Shown in pieces: positions 24,553-36,177 of a stretch of DNA of 64,000 bases. Origin of the DNA: Volutella citrinella (lineage: Eukaryota > Ascomycota > Sordariomycetes > Hypocreales > Nectriaceae). Each line of letters begins with the position of its first letter. Within the stretch, counting starts at the first letter, position 1. Where the stretch lies: contig JAWZSP010000006.1 of assembly GCA_034401135.1 (NCBI GenBank), positions 3,720,001 to 3,784,000 of the forward strand, written 5' to 3'. Under the pieces are notes generated by a model. The model worked only from the letters and a program-made list of their open reading frames with translations. It was not told the origin of the DNA and did no database searches. The translations under genes and the position numbers were made by a program.

Positions 24553-25685
24553 GGCGCAGAAGGATCTGTCAATCTCAGGGGGGTGGAAGCCTGAAAGAGA
24601 AAGAGGGGGGAGGGGACAATGGCGCGGAGGTGGCTGGCTCTTGTGAGACAACCTACTGCGAGCAGGGCAACAGAGTGTGGGAGTCTCGGAGGGGATGCAG
24701 AGCTAGCGGTGGCTGTCAAGATATTTAACGTTCAAAGGAACATCCATGGATGGCCTGTTCTCGAGGCAATCAATGCTAGTGTCGTCGGCTCCAGCGGGAT
24801 GATCCATTCTGTCATGGATATCGAGAGGGTCCTTGTGCGCCGTCGTCTAGTCCCCGTACTATCTACTACATAGTACTATACTACGCACAGCTACAGGAGC
24901 AGGAGAACCAGGGATTCGGCTACAACGGACAGCTCTTCATCTCCCGGAATCAAGGGACCAAAATTGCCACGACTCCGCCAACAGGTCGAGCTGGATTCCA
25001 CACCCACTTCGTTGGTGCTAGCTGCATGCTTCCAACGCACACTAGAGACCCGGCCCCTAGTGATGTCGGTTGCGGCCCGGATCGACAGGGAAGGCCGCGG
25101 AGTCTGTGGGCCTTGACCGGGATGCGTGATTTACCTGGTGGGTATGATAACCATGGGTAAATCAACAAGGAGATGCCATCCGGGGTCGAGGTCAAAGACG
25201 AGATATCCTCGTTCTGTGAGTGTTACAGACGTAGCATCGTACAATACATTGTTGCCAGCAGAAATATTGCTGTGAAATATTATCGTGCCGCGTCTACCCA
25301 ACTCTGCCGCAATAGATGCCGTCCTCCTTTACAACCCCGGACCCAGCAACTGCCGCACAAGAGCTGGAATCCTCAACCAACCGGCCCACAACGGCTGCGG
25401 CCAATGCAGCACCCCCCTGGACTAGTCCTGAAGTCAAGGTGGTGCCCGCGAGATGCCAGGGTACACGCGGCAGGTTCCAGATCATTCATCCTGTTCCAGC
25501 CTTGACCCCCGATGGCTGTGCAGATGCAGGTCCGGCAATCTTGTACAAATGCCCTCGTCTCGTCTCGTTCCCGCGCCCGGAGCCAGTCCCCGTCTCTCCT
25601 GCGGACCGGCACCGTCGCAATGGCCATCTAAGAGAGGCACGCCGGCTTCAACAAGTCCACCCACACCCCCATCGACAGACTCAAC
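24553..25685. promoter_or_regulatory. Divergent promoter region, oxidoreductase / receptor
   Basis: 1.13 kb between two start codons pointing away from each other. On the oxidoreductase side a TTAAATAT element near 24719-24726 lies about 170 bp upstream of its ATG and could be the TATA box. Frames on the plus strand from 25173 to 25750 run into the receptor gene but are out of frame with it. No other element identified with confidence. Confidence 0.4.
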
Positions 25686-27208
25686 ATGTCCGCTCCCGAC
25701 GCCGCCGCCGCGCAGGCCGCTGCCGACGCCTTCCAGCAGTTCGCCATTGAGTCGTGGACGCTGTACTCGATTGGCCTCTCCTCGACGTTCCTCCGGACCT
25801 ATGCGCGCATGAGAAACGGCGGCCTCCGGGGCCTCCGCACCGAGGACGCCCTGGTCTGGGTCGGCATGGTGAGTGGTCCCCAAGACGAATCTCGACATCC
25901 TTGTGCTGATGTTTTTAAACAGGTCTTCTACACAGTCCAGGCCAGTTTGGCGTACAGCGTGGGGAACCTCGCCCAGGGCCTCGCCAACAATGGCATGACG
26001 GACGCCGAGCGGGAGGCCATCGACCCCCTCGGCCAGGAGTTTACGTACCGGTATGTCGAAACATGTCTAGTTGGTTTCCATCTCTGAACGCTGACTTGAT
26101 TCCCTGTGCTCAGTGTCGCCGGCTCCAAGATCCAGATCGCCGGATGGACCATCTACTCGGCCCTAATCTGGTCCCTCAAGCTGTCCATGCTCTTCTTCTA
26201 CATTCGTTTGACGGTAACCTCCCCTGAGATTCCTTTCTCCGTTCCCGCCTGTACCTGACTGACAGTTCCACAGGATGGCCTCGGCCAGCGTTATCGCATC
26301 CGAATCCACATCGGCTTTGCCCTCGTCATTGGCACTTTTGTTGCCTGTGTCGTGACCATCTTTGCGGCCTGCCGCCCATTTCACAACAACTGGCAAATCT
26401 ACCCAGACCCCGGCAGTAAGTAACCACGTCAACTCCAAAACAATTACACTCGCTGACACTCTGGCCATAGACGTCTGCCAACCCGCCGTCTCCAAGCCCG
26501 TCGTTTGGGTTTCCTTCGCGTCCAACGTCCTCACCGATATTTACCTGATTGCCATCCCCGTCCCGATGCTCTGGGAATCCAGCTTGAAGCTGATCAAGAA
26601 GATTGCCTCCACCGTGGTGCTCAGCACGGGCATCTTCGTCCTCGTCTGCGCGACGCTCAAGAGTGTCTTCGTCTTAGTGGTCAGTCCCCAAATGATTCAA
26701 ATTCAATTCCAGGCCGCCCCCCTAACCCCTATCCAAACAGGATCCCGTCCACGGCGCCCAGCTGGCCGGTTCATGGGGCACCCGCGAAGCCTTCGTCGCT
26801 GTCATCACGACCAACCTGCCGCTCATATTCCCCCTCATCCGGACATGGCTCACCCCCTTGTTCGGAAGCGTCCTGCGCTCGTCCCAGGACAAGTATCAGA
26901 CCCCGTCTGGGTTCCGGACGATTGGTGGCGGAGGTGGTGATGGGCAGACCAAGAGCCGCAGCCGCCGCGGGCCTCCCACCGCCAACCCCATCACTGCCAA
27001 CATGTCGTTCAACGACAGCGAGGAACGCATCGTGGGCGATGTGAAGATGCACAGCATGAAGGTGTACGCGACTGACGCAGCCGAGGATCCCCCCGTCAAT
27101 GGAATCGTCGTGTCCAAGGACGTCCAGATCGCCCACGAAGTCGTTCACGAAGACAGGGGGAGCCAACATAGTGGCAGCAGGGCGCAAAAGGAGCGTGAGA
27201 TCTGGTAG
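25686..27208 (+). CDS. PTH11-like seven-helix receptor (fungal rhodopsin-type domain)
   Basis: An integral membrane protein of 409 residues in six exons: 25686-25868, 25923-26050, 26114-26213, 26274-26415, 26471-26679, 26741-27208. The five introns are 54, 63, 60, 55 and 61 nt, all GT...AG, and the frame closes exactly. The ATG context (CAACATGTC) is good. About seven hydrophobic segments are seen: WTLYSIGLSSTFLRTYAR in exon 1, the exon 2 and 3 helices ending SLKLSMLFFYIRLT, FALVIGTFVACVVTIFAACR in exon 4, then exons 5 and 6. The signature CRPFHNNWQIYPDPG followed by NVCQPA, and NVLTDIYLIAIPVPMLW, are hallmarks of the fungal PTH11-related family. There is no N-terminal CFEM domain. The last 120 residues are a polar cytoplasmic tail with a Gly-rich patch. 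The family includes host-surface sensors, but most members have no known ligand. Converges with the HET gene. Confidence 0.87.
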
Positions 27209-27440
27209 GATGGCGTTTGAAAGTTATAGATATTGAGGATTCGTCAAAAGTTTCTTTCTTTTCGAGGTTATAATCAAACATACATGAACCCCAACCCAAT
27301 ATCAACCCCTGAATCTACGCAGCCTGCTCCCGATCTAGGGTTGACCAAGCTCCTTTCCCCTTCGGCTTCTTTGTGGTATAGTTTTGTATCCCAAACAGCC
27401 ATGGCCGGCCCATTTTCATCAACATACGCATTGGCATTCA

Positions 27441-29216
27441 TCATTTCAGCGTAAAAATCTCCGCCGCTCGCTCGCCGTTGCGCCATTCCTGGACAGCCTC
27501 GCCCTGCATGACGCCCGACACATAGCATTCTCCGACAAACAAATACCCATCCTCGACGGGACGAATGACATAAGGACACCTCCCTCCAAACAATACGACA
27601 ATCTTGTCACCTGGCTCGAGCCACCGAGAACAAAGGCCCAAGGCCCCGGCTTCTGTTAGGAAGACCCTCTGTGAGTGTTCGTCAGTGAACTTATCCACCA
27701 CCTCTTCCATGTCCCAGCTTCTCACTAGCGGCTCTTCATCAAAGGTACCCCCCAGGTAGGTCAGCTTGTCCTTGTTATGGCTCAGGTAATTGCGGAAGGC
27801 GGAAAAGCTGGGTTTGATGTTGTCGTCCGAGGCAATGACTTCGAGGAACATGTTTAGGTACACGTCCAACGATTCATCGGACAGGTTCACCCCGAGCCTT
27901 CTAGCAGCGTCGTCGCACCACTTCAGAACGGTTTCGGGGCCTTCCACATACTCAGATGACCAGTCAGTCGTTCCTAGGTACAATCCCTGAAGCGAAAGGG
28001 TCCGGTCTTCGTTGCACGGTATGATGCGTGCTTTCTCGCTTCGTGAGGCGTACCAATTCTGTTGCCAGTTGGTGCTCTTGGATTCTTTGCCAAAGGCGTT
28101 CTGCACGTTTCCAAACAGGGGCGCGTTGTCATCGAATCGGGGAACCCAGGAAGGGAACTCGTCCGTGGCTTGCGGGATTTCAAATCCCGTCACCAGCGCC
28201 AGGATCCTCAGGTCGCCCGTCGTCTCTATGAGGTATTTGCTGACCTCGTAGTACGCCGTGGCGACTGATTTTGTGTAATCTGGTAGCAGGGCGTCCGGCC
28301 AGTCCGAACTATCGTGCGTCTCCTTGGCCAGCCCCAGCAGAGCGAAGATCCTGTCTCTCTGCTCCGACGCCTCGAAATAGGCGGTTCCAATCAGCAGCGA
28401 GGGCAGATCCCAGACCCAGGTCCGATTATACAAAAGGAACATGAGCATTCCGCACGCCAGGTTGTCGCCTGTGAAGCTGGAGTTCATGACCCGGTTCATC
28501 TGACAGATGAAGACGATGCAAAACGAGAGCACATCCCAGGACCAGATCCTGCCGGCATAGAGAATCCGGGGAGCGTTTGTTGACAGCGCGACCTCCTGAA
28601 CAACCCACAAGCGCGAAAACCAAGGGCGCGACAGTACCGACGACAGTTCCGCCCACGCCGGGTCTGAGAGTGGCGGCAGCCCAATGTCAAGCATGTCCTG
28701 CTCAGACCTCATTGTGTCCGACCTGGGAACCCGCGCCTTGCACCATGGCACGGTGGCAGCGTACTTCTCACAGTTGCATTGGGCAAGGATGTCCAAACAC
28801 AGCTGGAAAGCCCCGTCACAGGGGCCGTCCTGAGGACCTAGCCAGACGACGGTCGACAGGGCCTCTTGGTAGATGCGCTTCATCAGCTTGACCTGGTGCG
28901 AACGCTCCGCCAGGTCGTCTTGGTTGATGCATATCTGGTCGATCCAGAACCACTCCCCGGCGAACTCGGGGACCGATAGCAGCTCGCCCAACCCCTTCTT
29001 GAGGTTCTCGGATATGGCGAGAGGCTTGGAATTGCAAAAGATGGACTCGTTCTTGTCAGAGGAGCCCCAGAAGTAGCTGAGTGCAAAGTACTTGGGGGCA
29101 TCTTGGAGGGAGAATGTCTGGAGCTCTTGCCCTTGGCCGTCGTCCATCAGACGGAGCCTGAATAGGCGGATACTGTCCTCGTCTTCCAGGGCATTGTAGA
29201 TGGGCCCTGGAGTCAT
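27441..29216 (-). CDS. HET-domain (heterokaryon incompatibility) protein
   Basis: A single-exon gene for 591 residues, starting at the ATG complementary to 29216-29214. The three hallmarks of the HET domain are present: FALSYFWGSSD (residues 44-54, the usual ALSYxWG), WIDQICINQDD (91-101, usual WIDxICINQ) followed by ERSHQVKLMKRIYQEA and VVWLG, and PWFSRLWVVQEVALS (198-212, usual RxWxxQE). HET proteins mediate nonself recognition at hyphal fusion and can trigger programmed cell death; the domain is intracellular. The remaining 380 residues have no recognised repeat (no WD40, ankyrin or TPR), so what it senses cannot be told. Its 3' end lies 232 bp from the 3' end of the convergent receptor gene. 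Confidence 0.92.
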   Translation of the reverse strand: MTPGPIYNALEDEDSIRLFRLRLMDDGQGQELQTFSLQDAPKYFALSYFWGSSDKNESIFCNSKPLAISENLKKGLGELLSVPEFAGEWFWIDQICINQDDLAERSHQVKLMKRIYQEALSTVVWLGPQDGPCDGAFQLCLDILAQCNCEKYAATVPWCKARVPRSDTMRSEQDMLDIGLPPLSDPAWAELSSVLSRPWFSRLWVVQEVALSTNAPRILYAGRIWSWDVLSFCIVFICQMNRVMNSSFTGDNLACGMLMFLLYNRTWVWDLPSLLIGTAYFEASEQRDRIFALLGLAKETHDSSDWPDALLPDYTKSVATAYYEVSKYLIETTGDLRILALVTGFEIPQATDEFPSWVPRFDDNAPLFGNVQNAFGKESKSTNWQQNWYASRSEKARIIPCNEDRTLSLQGLYLGTTDWSSEYVEGPETVLKWCDDAARRLGVNLSDESLDVYLNMFLEVIASDDNIKPSFSAFRNYLSHNKDKLTYLGGTFDEEPLVRSWDMEEVVDKFTDEHSQRVFLTEAGALGLCSRWLEPGDKIVVLFGGRCPYVIRPVEDGYLFVGECYVSGVMQGEAVQEWRNGERAAEIFTLK

Positions 29217-30346
29217 ATTGACGCTGCGGAGTTGCGGGCGACTATTGTTGTTTTTGTACCAGTTTATTAGCAGCTGGCTTCACACTGGGCGAACGGGGTA
29301 GATGACGCGCAAGTCAAGCCAAAGTCATATACAGGCGAGATGTGAGGCAGCACTGAAGTTGGTTGTTGAGACCCACCACCGAGTGAGAGTGCAGTGTGCC
29401 TCGTTATCACGTGTGTAGGGAATAGGACCCTGGCAAGTGCAATTGCAAGCTGTTCTTGTCCAATCAAGTCTTCTGGCTTGGAGCCTAGCAGCAGGGATGG
29501 CGATGCATAGCCACACCAAGGCGACTATAAGTGTACAAATCTAGTGTCCAGCAGTCAGCCATCGTGGCAAAGACTGAAAATGCCTTGCAGGCTTAATTGA
29601 GCCCTCTGTAGATGCACCACATGGTTTTTTCTTCCTTCCTAGGTCTTCCACTCAGCTTGGCGGCTTGCGAGGGAAATGCGGAAGATGTAGATATGGGGCT
29701 CCGTGGGGCCTCGAGTCAGTCGCCAAGCCCGCTTACGCGACAAGGTTGTGATGTTGCCATCGTGAAACGAAGCTGGACTTTGTCAATGCAAAAACCTTCA
29801 AGTCGGCCGAGTTGAGCAAGGGCATAACTGACGGTTCCCTGTGGTCAAGGCTGCGGGCATCCACCAGAGAGGTCTTCGTCCGTTTCTGCAACCAAAAGTA
29901 TTAGCAACCTGGTGACTCTACCCCGATGCTTCGAGGTGGAACCTATGAAATCACCCTCCCTCAACATCTCTTTTTGATTTTTGCAGGCTCATCAGGACAA
30001 CTTCATCCAACACTGCGAGTTGATAACCCCTGGTCCATGGGTCGATATGGTAGAGACTGTCGATTTCAACCAGCCGATGAGTGTCAACACTGGATAAGCG
30101 GCGGACTTCTTCCATTGCGAGCACATGTAGAAAGCAATAACTTGCAGAGGCCAATGAACCCCACATTTAGACATAGTAACCGTCTCGGCGGTGTTATCTT
30201 CACATCGATGACTCAGTATTGGATTAAGTGTATTCAACGAGCATAAGGCCCATCTTGGGTCAAGTGTTCAACACTTGCGGTTTGATTATATGTCGACTCA
30301 GCGAAGAGCCAAGACCACTCATTTTCAGAAAACAAACGGCTTGGAC
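29217..30346. other. Intergenic; HET promoter and transporter 3' flank
   Basis: 1.1 kb between two minus-strand genes. It must hold the HET gene promoter and the 3' end of the siderophore transporter. The longest frame (29926-30246, 106 codons, plus) has no motif. Nothing else recognised. Confidence 0.6.
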
Positions 30347-32381
30347 TTAAGCGACCAGACCCTTGACCTGCTTGCGCTCCCTGACGTTGATAGGTCGCCA
30401 CGCGAGAACAGAGACGAAGGAGATGACCAAAACGGAGGCACCAGCAATGATCATATACCTCTGGGCATCGGCATAGGCCCTCTGGATGGCAATACGGGCG
30501 GGAGAGCCAACGGGGTAGGAGATCTGCACGTTGAGATCGCCATAGATGGTGGTCAGGTTGGCAAGCTCCGACTCAGGCAAGAGCTCAGCCAGCCTCGTGG
30601 GGAAGATACCCTGCCAGATGGCAGCAGCAATCGAGTTGCCAATACCGCCACCGATGCTGGAGAACATGCCCTCGATGGCGAGCACGACGGCAACATACTG
30701 GTGCGAGACGGCGGCCATGGCGGCGGTCTGCTCAGTAATGACGATTACACCCCCGGCAAAGGCAATGAAGATCTGGCACATGACGAGGTATCCAATGTTG
30801 ACATCGGGCTCTCGGAACTTGAGCATGAGAGCGACGCCGAGGATCGTGAGAGGGACACCGAAACAAAGACAGGCGTACTTGAAGTCTCCAGTCCTTCGGA
30901 TCCAGAAACCGATGACGAAGGAAAAGAGGCAAGCGCCAATGGTGTAAGTGTTAGTGAGGTAGGTGGCCTTGGTGACGTCGAGGTCGTTGACCGCCTGCAG
31001 GAAGCTGAAGAAGTAGGCGTCCCAGCAGTAGAAGCTGACGAAGACGGAGGCGGCCAGCATGCAGGCGCCCATGAAAGTACGGTCGAGGAACAAGTGGTAG
31101 GGCAGGAACTTGACGGGGGCGAACCACTTCTCCCAGACGACGAAGCCGACGATGAGCAGGAAGCCAAAGACGAGGAAGCAGATGATGATGGGGGCCTTCC
31201 ACTGCTCGGTCTGGTACGAGTAGATGTTGAAGGGCAGAAGGAACAGGGTGATTCCGGCGCTGAGGAGGAGCAGGCCGATGATGTCGAACTCACGGCAGTA
31301 GTGGAGGATAGACTGGATGACGGTGCGGTTGCTGCTGCGGTCGGGGATGATGCCCGCCTTCTTGGCCTTGGTGTAGTAGAACATGAAGAGGCCAAACAGC
31401 GGCATGGTCACGACGGGGGTGATGATGCAGAAGATGCCAAAGCCCCATCGGTAGCCGATGCCGCCGAGGACGGACTGGGCGGCAGGGCCGGCGATCCAGG
31501 TGGTGATGATGTAGGGAGAGGCGACAAATGCCAGCCACAGACCTCGGTTCTTGAGGTGGGAGGTGTCGGCGATGAAGATGGTGAGAGAGTAGTCGAGGCC
31601 ATTGTATCTGTACGAAAACGTTGGTTAGCTGCTTGGCGTGCTGCGGCAATTGGGTCGATAGTATGGGGAACTGGGGGAGGGGGAGCCTTGGCGAGGTGCG
31701 GAGCGGAGCCACCAAATACACACTGCCAGATGCCAAGATCACATAGGGCTGTAGCGTCCGGCAGTTGGAGAGACGGCGGCCGCTCGTGCATATAAACGGA
31801 CAAGGCCAATCTCAACTTCAAGGGAAGATTGCGAATGCGATGACTTACCCAACACGGTAGAAGACCTGGGCGGCGGCATAGGTCTCGACGTTCTGGCAGG
31901 CGGCCATCATGATGAGGCCGATGATCATCAGCCAGACGGACAGGAGGTAGCCCTGGGGACGGCCGAAGACGTCGAGGATCTTGGCCAGGGTCAGTTTGAA
32001 GACGCCGCCAATGACGGAGCTGAAGATGGAGACGGTGGGCGTCAGGGCGTGCTCCTGGAAGCTGCTCGTCACGTAAGGGGTCATGGACGAGGTGATGCTC
32101 GACTGCAGCGAGTCGACAAAGTAGATGAGCCAGATCATGACGTAGGCGGCAATGAGGGCGTTCTTGTTCCACACCGACGTGATGGCCTCCATGTTCTGGA
32201 CACCCGCCTGGGCCTCCTTGGTGAAGGTCTCGTCGCTGTCGGAGCCCTCATTTTCGCGCGCGCTCGAGTTGTCGACCACGCCGGCCTCTTTCTGAGCGGC
32301 AGCGTCGTCCAAGGCCGCAGGCGACTGGTCCTCGGAGGAGGCCTTCTTGGACAGGCCCATGCCGGGAAGGTGGGAGATCAT
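30347..32381 (-). CDS. Siderophore-iron transporter (SIT/ARN family MFS)
   Basis: Imports ferric siderophore complexes across the plasma membrane with proton symport. 597 residues in two exons, 32381-31849 and 31607-30347; the 241-nt intron has GTAAGT and TACAG ends and joins GG|A in phase 2. The first 70 residues are an acidic, Ser/Glu-rich cytoplasmic tail (ENEGSDSDETFTKEAQ). Then about 14 hydrophobic helices follow. Family-typical stretches are IWLIYFVDSLQSSITSSMTP, VGGVFKLTLAKILD-like VIGGVFKLTLAKILDVFGRP, VFYRVGYNGLDYSLTIFIAD and, near the C-terminus, YMIIAGASVLVISFVSVLAW. The length matches Sit1/MirB-type proteins (about 600-640). Specificity is not predictable. A TTAAATAAG element near 32477-32485 on the minus strand is about 100 bp upstream of the ATG; iron-type GATA sites lie about 1 kb upstream (listed separately). 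The intron is more than twice as long as any other I placed in the window. Confidence 0.93.
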
Positions 32382-33374
32382 GTTTCAAGGGCTTTGGGCA
32401 GTATGTGAAGACGGCTTGGAGCACGAAGGGAGTTCAGCGGGACGAGAGCATCAACCCAGAGGCGTGACACAGGGTCTTATTTAATACTCGAGCAGGTAGC
32501 ACCAGTTTCGGCCCGGTCCACGGCCAGTTTGACAACACGACAAGGTCGCCAGAAGTACTAGGAGAATGAAAACCGGGCCCGATGTGGGCGGGCCCGACTC
32601 GTCGTCGTCGTCGCCGCCGCGTGCCGCCTTCGGAGGACGGCCATTGTCGCATTCTGGGCGAGCCCTACGATGAGCTTTCTGGAGCGTCTACCAAGCGGGA
32701 CGCCACTGAGAACAAGGTAGTGCTAGCCATTATCGCATTGGCTAGGGGGAAAGGAAGCGTCGCAGAGACCCGCATGTCGCAGGGATGGGCGACGAACGAT
32801 CTGGAGGACCGGATATGACGGCTCGAGTGTGGTCCCCCGTTGGGTCCCATCTCCACACTACAATGGGAATGTCATGCCCGAATGCCCTCGTCGTTGGTTG
32901 GCGATGCAGCCACCGACCTGGGCCCGCGACGGCCCCTTGACCAGTCTGGGGCTTTTTCGCATCGGCCTAAGGCCTAGTTCCGAGGAAACAAGATGGGAAA
33001 AGTCGGAGAGAGGAAATGACCAGCGACTGAGAAGACAACGCTTGTCGGGCAGGCGGCGGCGACGGCGGCAAATAGTCTGCTAGGCCAACCACCAGCCAGC
33101 CAAGTTGTTGGTTTGACGGGGGGAATAGCCTCACTTCCTCGCGACGCGCGGTTCCAGCACGTAAGACGCCCGGCTCCCCGACGTCTTGGGACCCGATCCG
33201 ACGGAGGATGCCCTCAATTCGGGCTCGGCCCACGAACCCTAGAGTCGGCTCTTGCAAGGTCCACAAGAAAACAGCAGACTGTTTGCCGGGTACCAGTCAT
33301 ATGCCTGTGATGCCTTCGGGCACCAGAGCCGCGGGAGTCGGTGCGGCGCTTGTGGCGCGTGGCCCGAGGCCTTG

Positions 33375-33383
33375 ATCTGATAA
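33375..33383 (+). promoter_or_regulatory. Iron-regulatory GATA site (ATCWGATAA), copy 1
   Basis: ATCTGATAA is an exact match to ATCWGATAA, the site bound by the fungal iron-responsive GATA repressors (SreA/Sre1/Urbs1 group). It is followed at once by a one-mismatch copy, ATCTGATTA (33383-33391). It lies 994 bp upstream of the siderophore transporter ATG. Binding is inferred. Confidence 0.5.
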
Positions 33384-33434
33384 TCTGATTACTCTATTCC
33401 TTTGCCCGGCTGGTCTGCTGATGGATGGACAAGG

Positions 33435-33445
33435 TTATCAGATAA
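33435..33445. promoter_or_regulatory. Overlapping inverted iron-type GATA sites, copy 2
   Basis: TTATCAGATAA holds two overlapping exact sites: ATCAGATAA on the plus strand (33437-33445) and ATCTGATAA on the minus strand (33443-33435). It is 52 bp from copy 1 and about 1056 bp upstream of the siderophore transporter start. Paired GATA sites are common in promoters controlled by SreA-type repressors. Confidence 0.5.
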
Positions 33446-34857
33446 TCAGCTCTACGCGCGGACCCACGGCGTTAGGGCCGGTTGGGCCAAGCTCTGGGTG
33501 ATGAGACTGGTGGCGGCGGGGCCGATGGGCATTTCGCTCTGGTCATGTCTGGCGCCAGTTGAGTTGAGAGTGCTGTAGGGAATCAATGGGCGGTATTTTG
33601 TCGCCTGGCGTCGACGATCTTTGCAGAACCTGGCAACGTTGCAGGAGATGCGTGGCATGAGACAGGCTCCTAGTCAGCTATGGCCTCGCGGCCGGTGGAG
33701 ATTTGAGGATATTGTCGTTGCATCCAACCTTCCCGCTACTGATGCCCCCACCCATCTCTGTGTCCTAATTATGCTGCACGCATGGCACCTTGTCAAGCTT
33801 GTCTCGTCGCCCCCCAGGAGCGAGGGTCAGAAATTAAAATTTTGTCAAGGCCGATGAACCACGGAGCCTCGCAAGGAAGGATCAACTTGATGAGGCAGGC
33901 GCTGCCTGTTCGGGGGCAAGCGCCATGCACACTTGGACGACGATGGACCACAGCAGGCGTCGTGCGCCCAATCCGGCGTTTCTCTCGGTACAGGGCAGGT
34001 GGAGCAGCCCTATCCGGTGGCTGCCGCCCCCCTCTTCATTATCAATCAAATCAATCAGTCCTCAGTTAATCAAAGTGAGCGGTTTTTACTGCGGTCTCCC
34101 GATTTTTTTTATCAGATCCTGCGGCAGCCCCAGCGCCACCGCTGATCCCGGAACCCTGTGCACGCCACTTTCCGAGGCCCGCCCCGGCCAGACGCACTAA
34201 GAAACCAGACCAACAAGGGCAGGAATGAATCAGGTGGGACAGCCAGCATCTTGCGCGACGGAGATCTCCATCCTGGCCCAGAATTTTTTTTTATTTTTTT
34301 TCCTGCCAGTCATGCGCTGATGGGGGCCCTGTGTTTTCACTCCAATCCCTGATTGCGCCCACGCGATGAGTGGTGCTTTGCTAACCTCTGTCGCGGATTG
34401 GCTGGCAAATGCCGGGGCCCATCAGTCTGCTCTCCTCTTGCGCGACAATTGAATAAGCAGCGTCAGCATGCGTGGGGGGATGGAGGATGGAAGGGCCATC
34501 ATCGGACGGCGTCCACAAGTGCTTGACCCGCCGCCCCTGAGGCACTGGCCCGTGGGTTCGTGCGCGACGGCCATCAGGCCCTTCTTGAAGTTCCCTGGGC
34601 CGAAATGGCTTTGTTGTTTCTGCATTGCGTTTAGTTAGCGGCAGGCAGCCAGGGCGAGCTAGAATATGCCGTGAGGGCGACGAGGCACTCACTAGTCGGC
34701 CTGAGTTTGTTCTCGTGACACTGAAGCCTTCTCCGTTTTGAGCCGGCATCGGAGCCTGGGCGAGACAGGATTCGTGCACTGTTTTTTCCATGCCCGCACG
34801 CAGAAGCTTGATGAGTTTGCCAAGTCTGCCGGAGCGTTGACCATCGATCCAGATCTC

Positions 34858-34900
34858 GATGCCAAGATGCCAAGATGCCAAGGTGCCAGGATGCCAAGAT
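34858..34900 (+). repeat. Short tandem repeat, 8-bp unit
   Basis: About five copies of GATGCCAA with slight variation (one GGTGCCAG). It lies in non-coding DNA and explains the repetitive frame seen on the minus strand there. Confidence 0.8.
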
Positions 34901-36177
34901 GTGAGCGCAGAGGGGCTTCCCCAGGTTGTCAGATGGAGATCCCACACAGCTGTGATGAGTTGAACTGGCCGAACTGATGTTGTGGTGATCGGCACTGCTC
35001 TTGGTACCGAGGATGCAAGGCTCCCGGCGGGATGGTTAGGGCTGCATTGGAAACCCACTGCATGCACCCAGCAACACGGACAGATGGAGCCGAGGATTGA
35101 TTGCCTAGTGGAGTAGAGCATGGCCTGGGAAGCCGAAACCTGGAAGGATCGGACTCGAGTAATGATCGTCGTTTTCCGATCTAGAGTAACGGCCACCATT
35201 TAACAAGCACTTCGGACTTGCTATTACGATTCGAGGTTTTTGGGTAAAGCGTCCCTACATAGTCCCTCTCTAGCATGGCTTGAATTAATATCAAACTGTC
35301 TTCAATAATGAGAACTTGTCCCAATCAGCGGTGCGTTCAAGTGCTACGTTGGGTGCACTGGTTGACAGACACCAATTTGAAGGCTTAGGGTAGCTCCTTT
35401 CCTGCGCAATCCCTTCCGATTCCCTTGTGATCTAGAGCCATTAAGTGTTAGCTCTTATAGCCAATGGCTAGGTAGGAAAGATCAGAAATTTTGAATCAGA
35501 CACTTTGAGAAGTAAAGTGATCGTCAGTTTGTACAACCTTTCTGTTGTCGAGTGACCATAGCGGCATCGTCTCAGCGATCGTGCTGACAACAGCAAGGTT
35601 TACCAGAGCAGGAACAAAGAAGAAGAAGTGTGAGTAAGCGTTTATTGAACGTGAAACGGCTAATTAAATACCTAGCAAACCGATGCTCGGGGTGCAGTTA
35701 GTGTTGTAGAAGCACCCTAGCAACGTCCTTTGGTGCGCAGCTCAGAGGCCCAGGAGCATCACGTGATAGGGAGCACTGCGAATGAGGGTGTATATCAAGC
35801 AGGAAAATAGCCTGGCACCTCTGGCTGATGTGCCGCAACAGATATTAGAAAACTGAAATTCAATACACCAACTTCCAAATTAGAGTTCCAATGATTGAGT
35901 TTCAAGACTAAGCCCCTATGAGGTCGATTTGAGGAGCAGAACGGACAGAGACAAAAGCATGCAACTCATGGAGTCAACTGAATTCTAGATTAAACTTAAG
36001 GGTCTATCGATTACAGTAGATGTATAGTCTAGGATTTGAGGTGACGCCGTTCAACTACCCTGATTGTGCGAATTGAAGTGTGCCCCTGTGCTTCTCAGCC
36101 AAGATGAGAAAGTCTATGAGCAAGTTGAAGACTCAAAGCGCCAAATGCATCCCAAACTTCTCTGGGCATCTTGAAAA

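Larger units (their letters stand above)
32382..36177. other. 3.8 kb interval with transporter upstream region
   Basis: The left part is the upstream region of the siderophore transporter. From about 32.5 to 34.4 kb it is GC-rich and without a convincing gene; a 272-codon minus-strand frame at 34381-35199 contains a low-complexity His/Trp/Leu stretch that comes from a short DNA tandem repeat and no motif, so I do not call it. From 35.2 to 36.1 kb the DNA is distinctly AT-rich, with no frame above about 60 codons. Confidence 0.55.

Noticed and set aside
30275..31795. 506-codon plus-strand open frame antisense to the siderophore transporter
   Set aside because: It is a shadow: Glu/Asp/Gly-rich translation antisense to strongly GC3-biased transporter codons; the minus-strand product is a clear family member.
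22819..32381. Secondary-metabolite gene cluster (oxidoreductase, receptor, transporter)
   Set aside because: No polyketide synthase, NRPS, terpene cyclase, cytochrome P450 or Zn2Cys6 regulator is present between or beside these genes.
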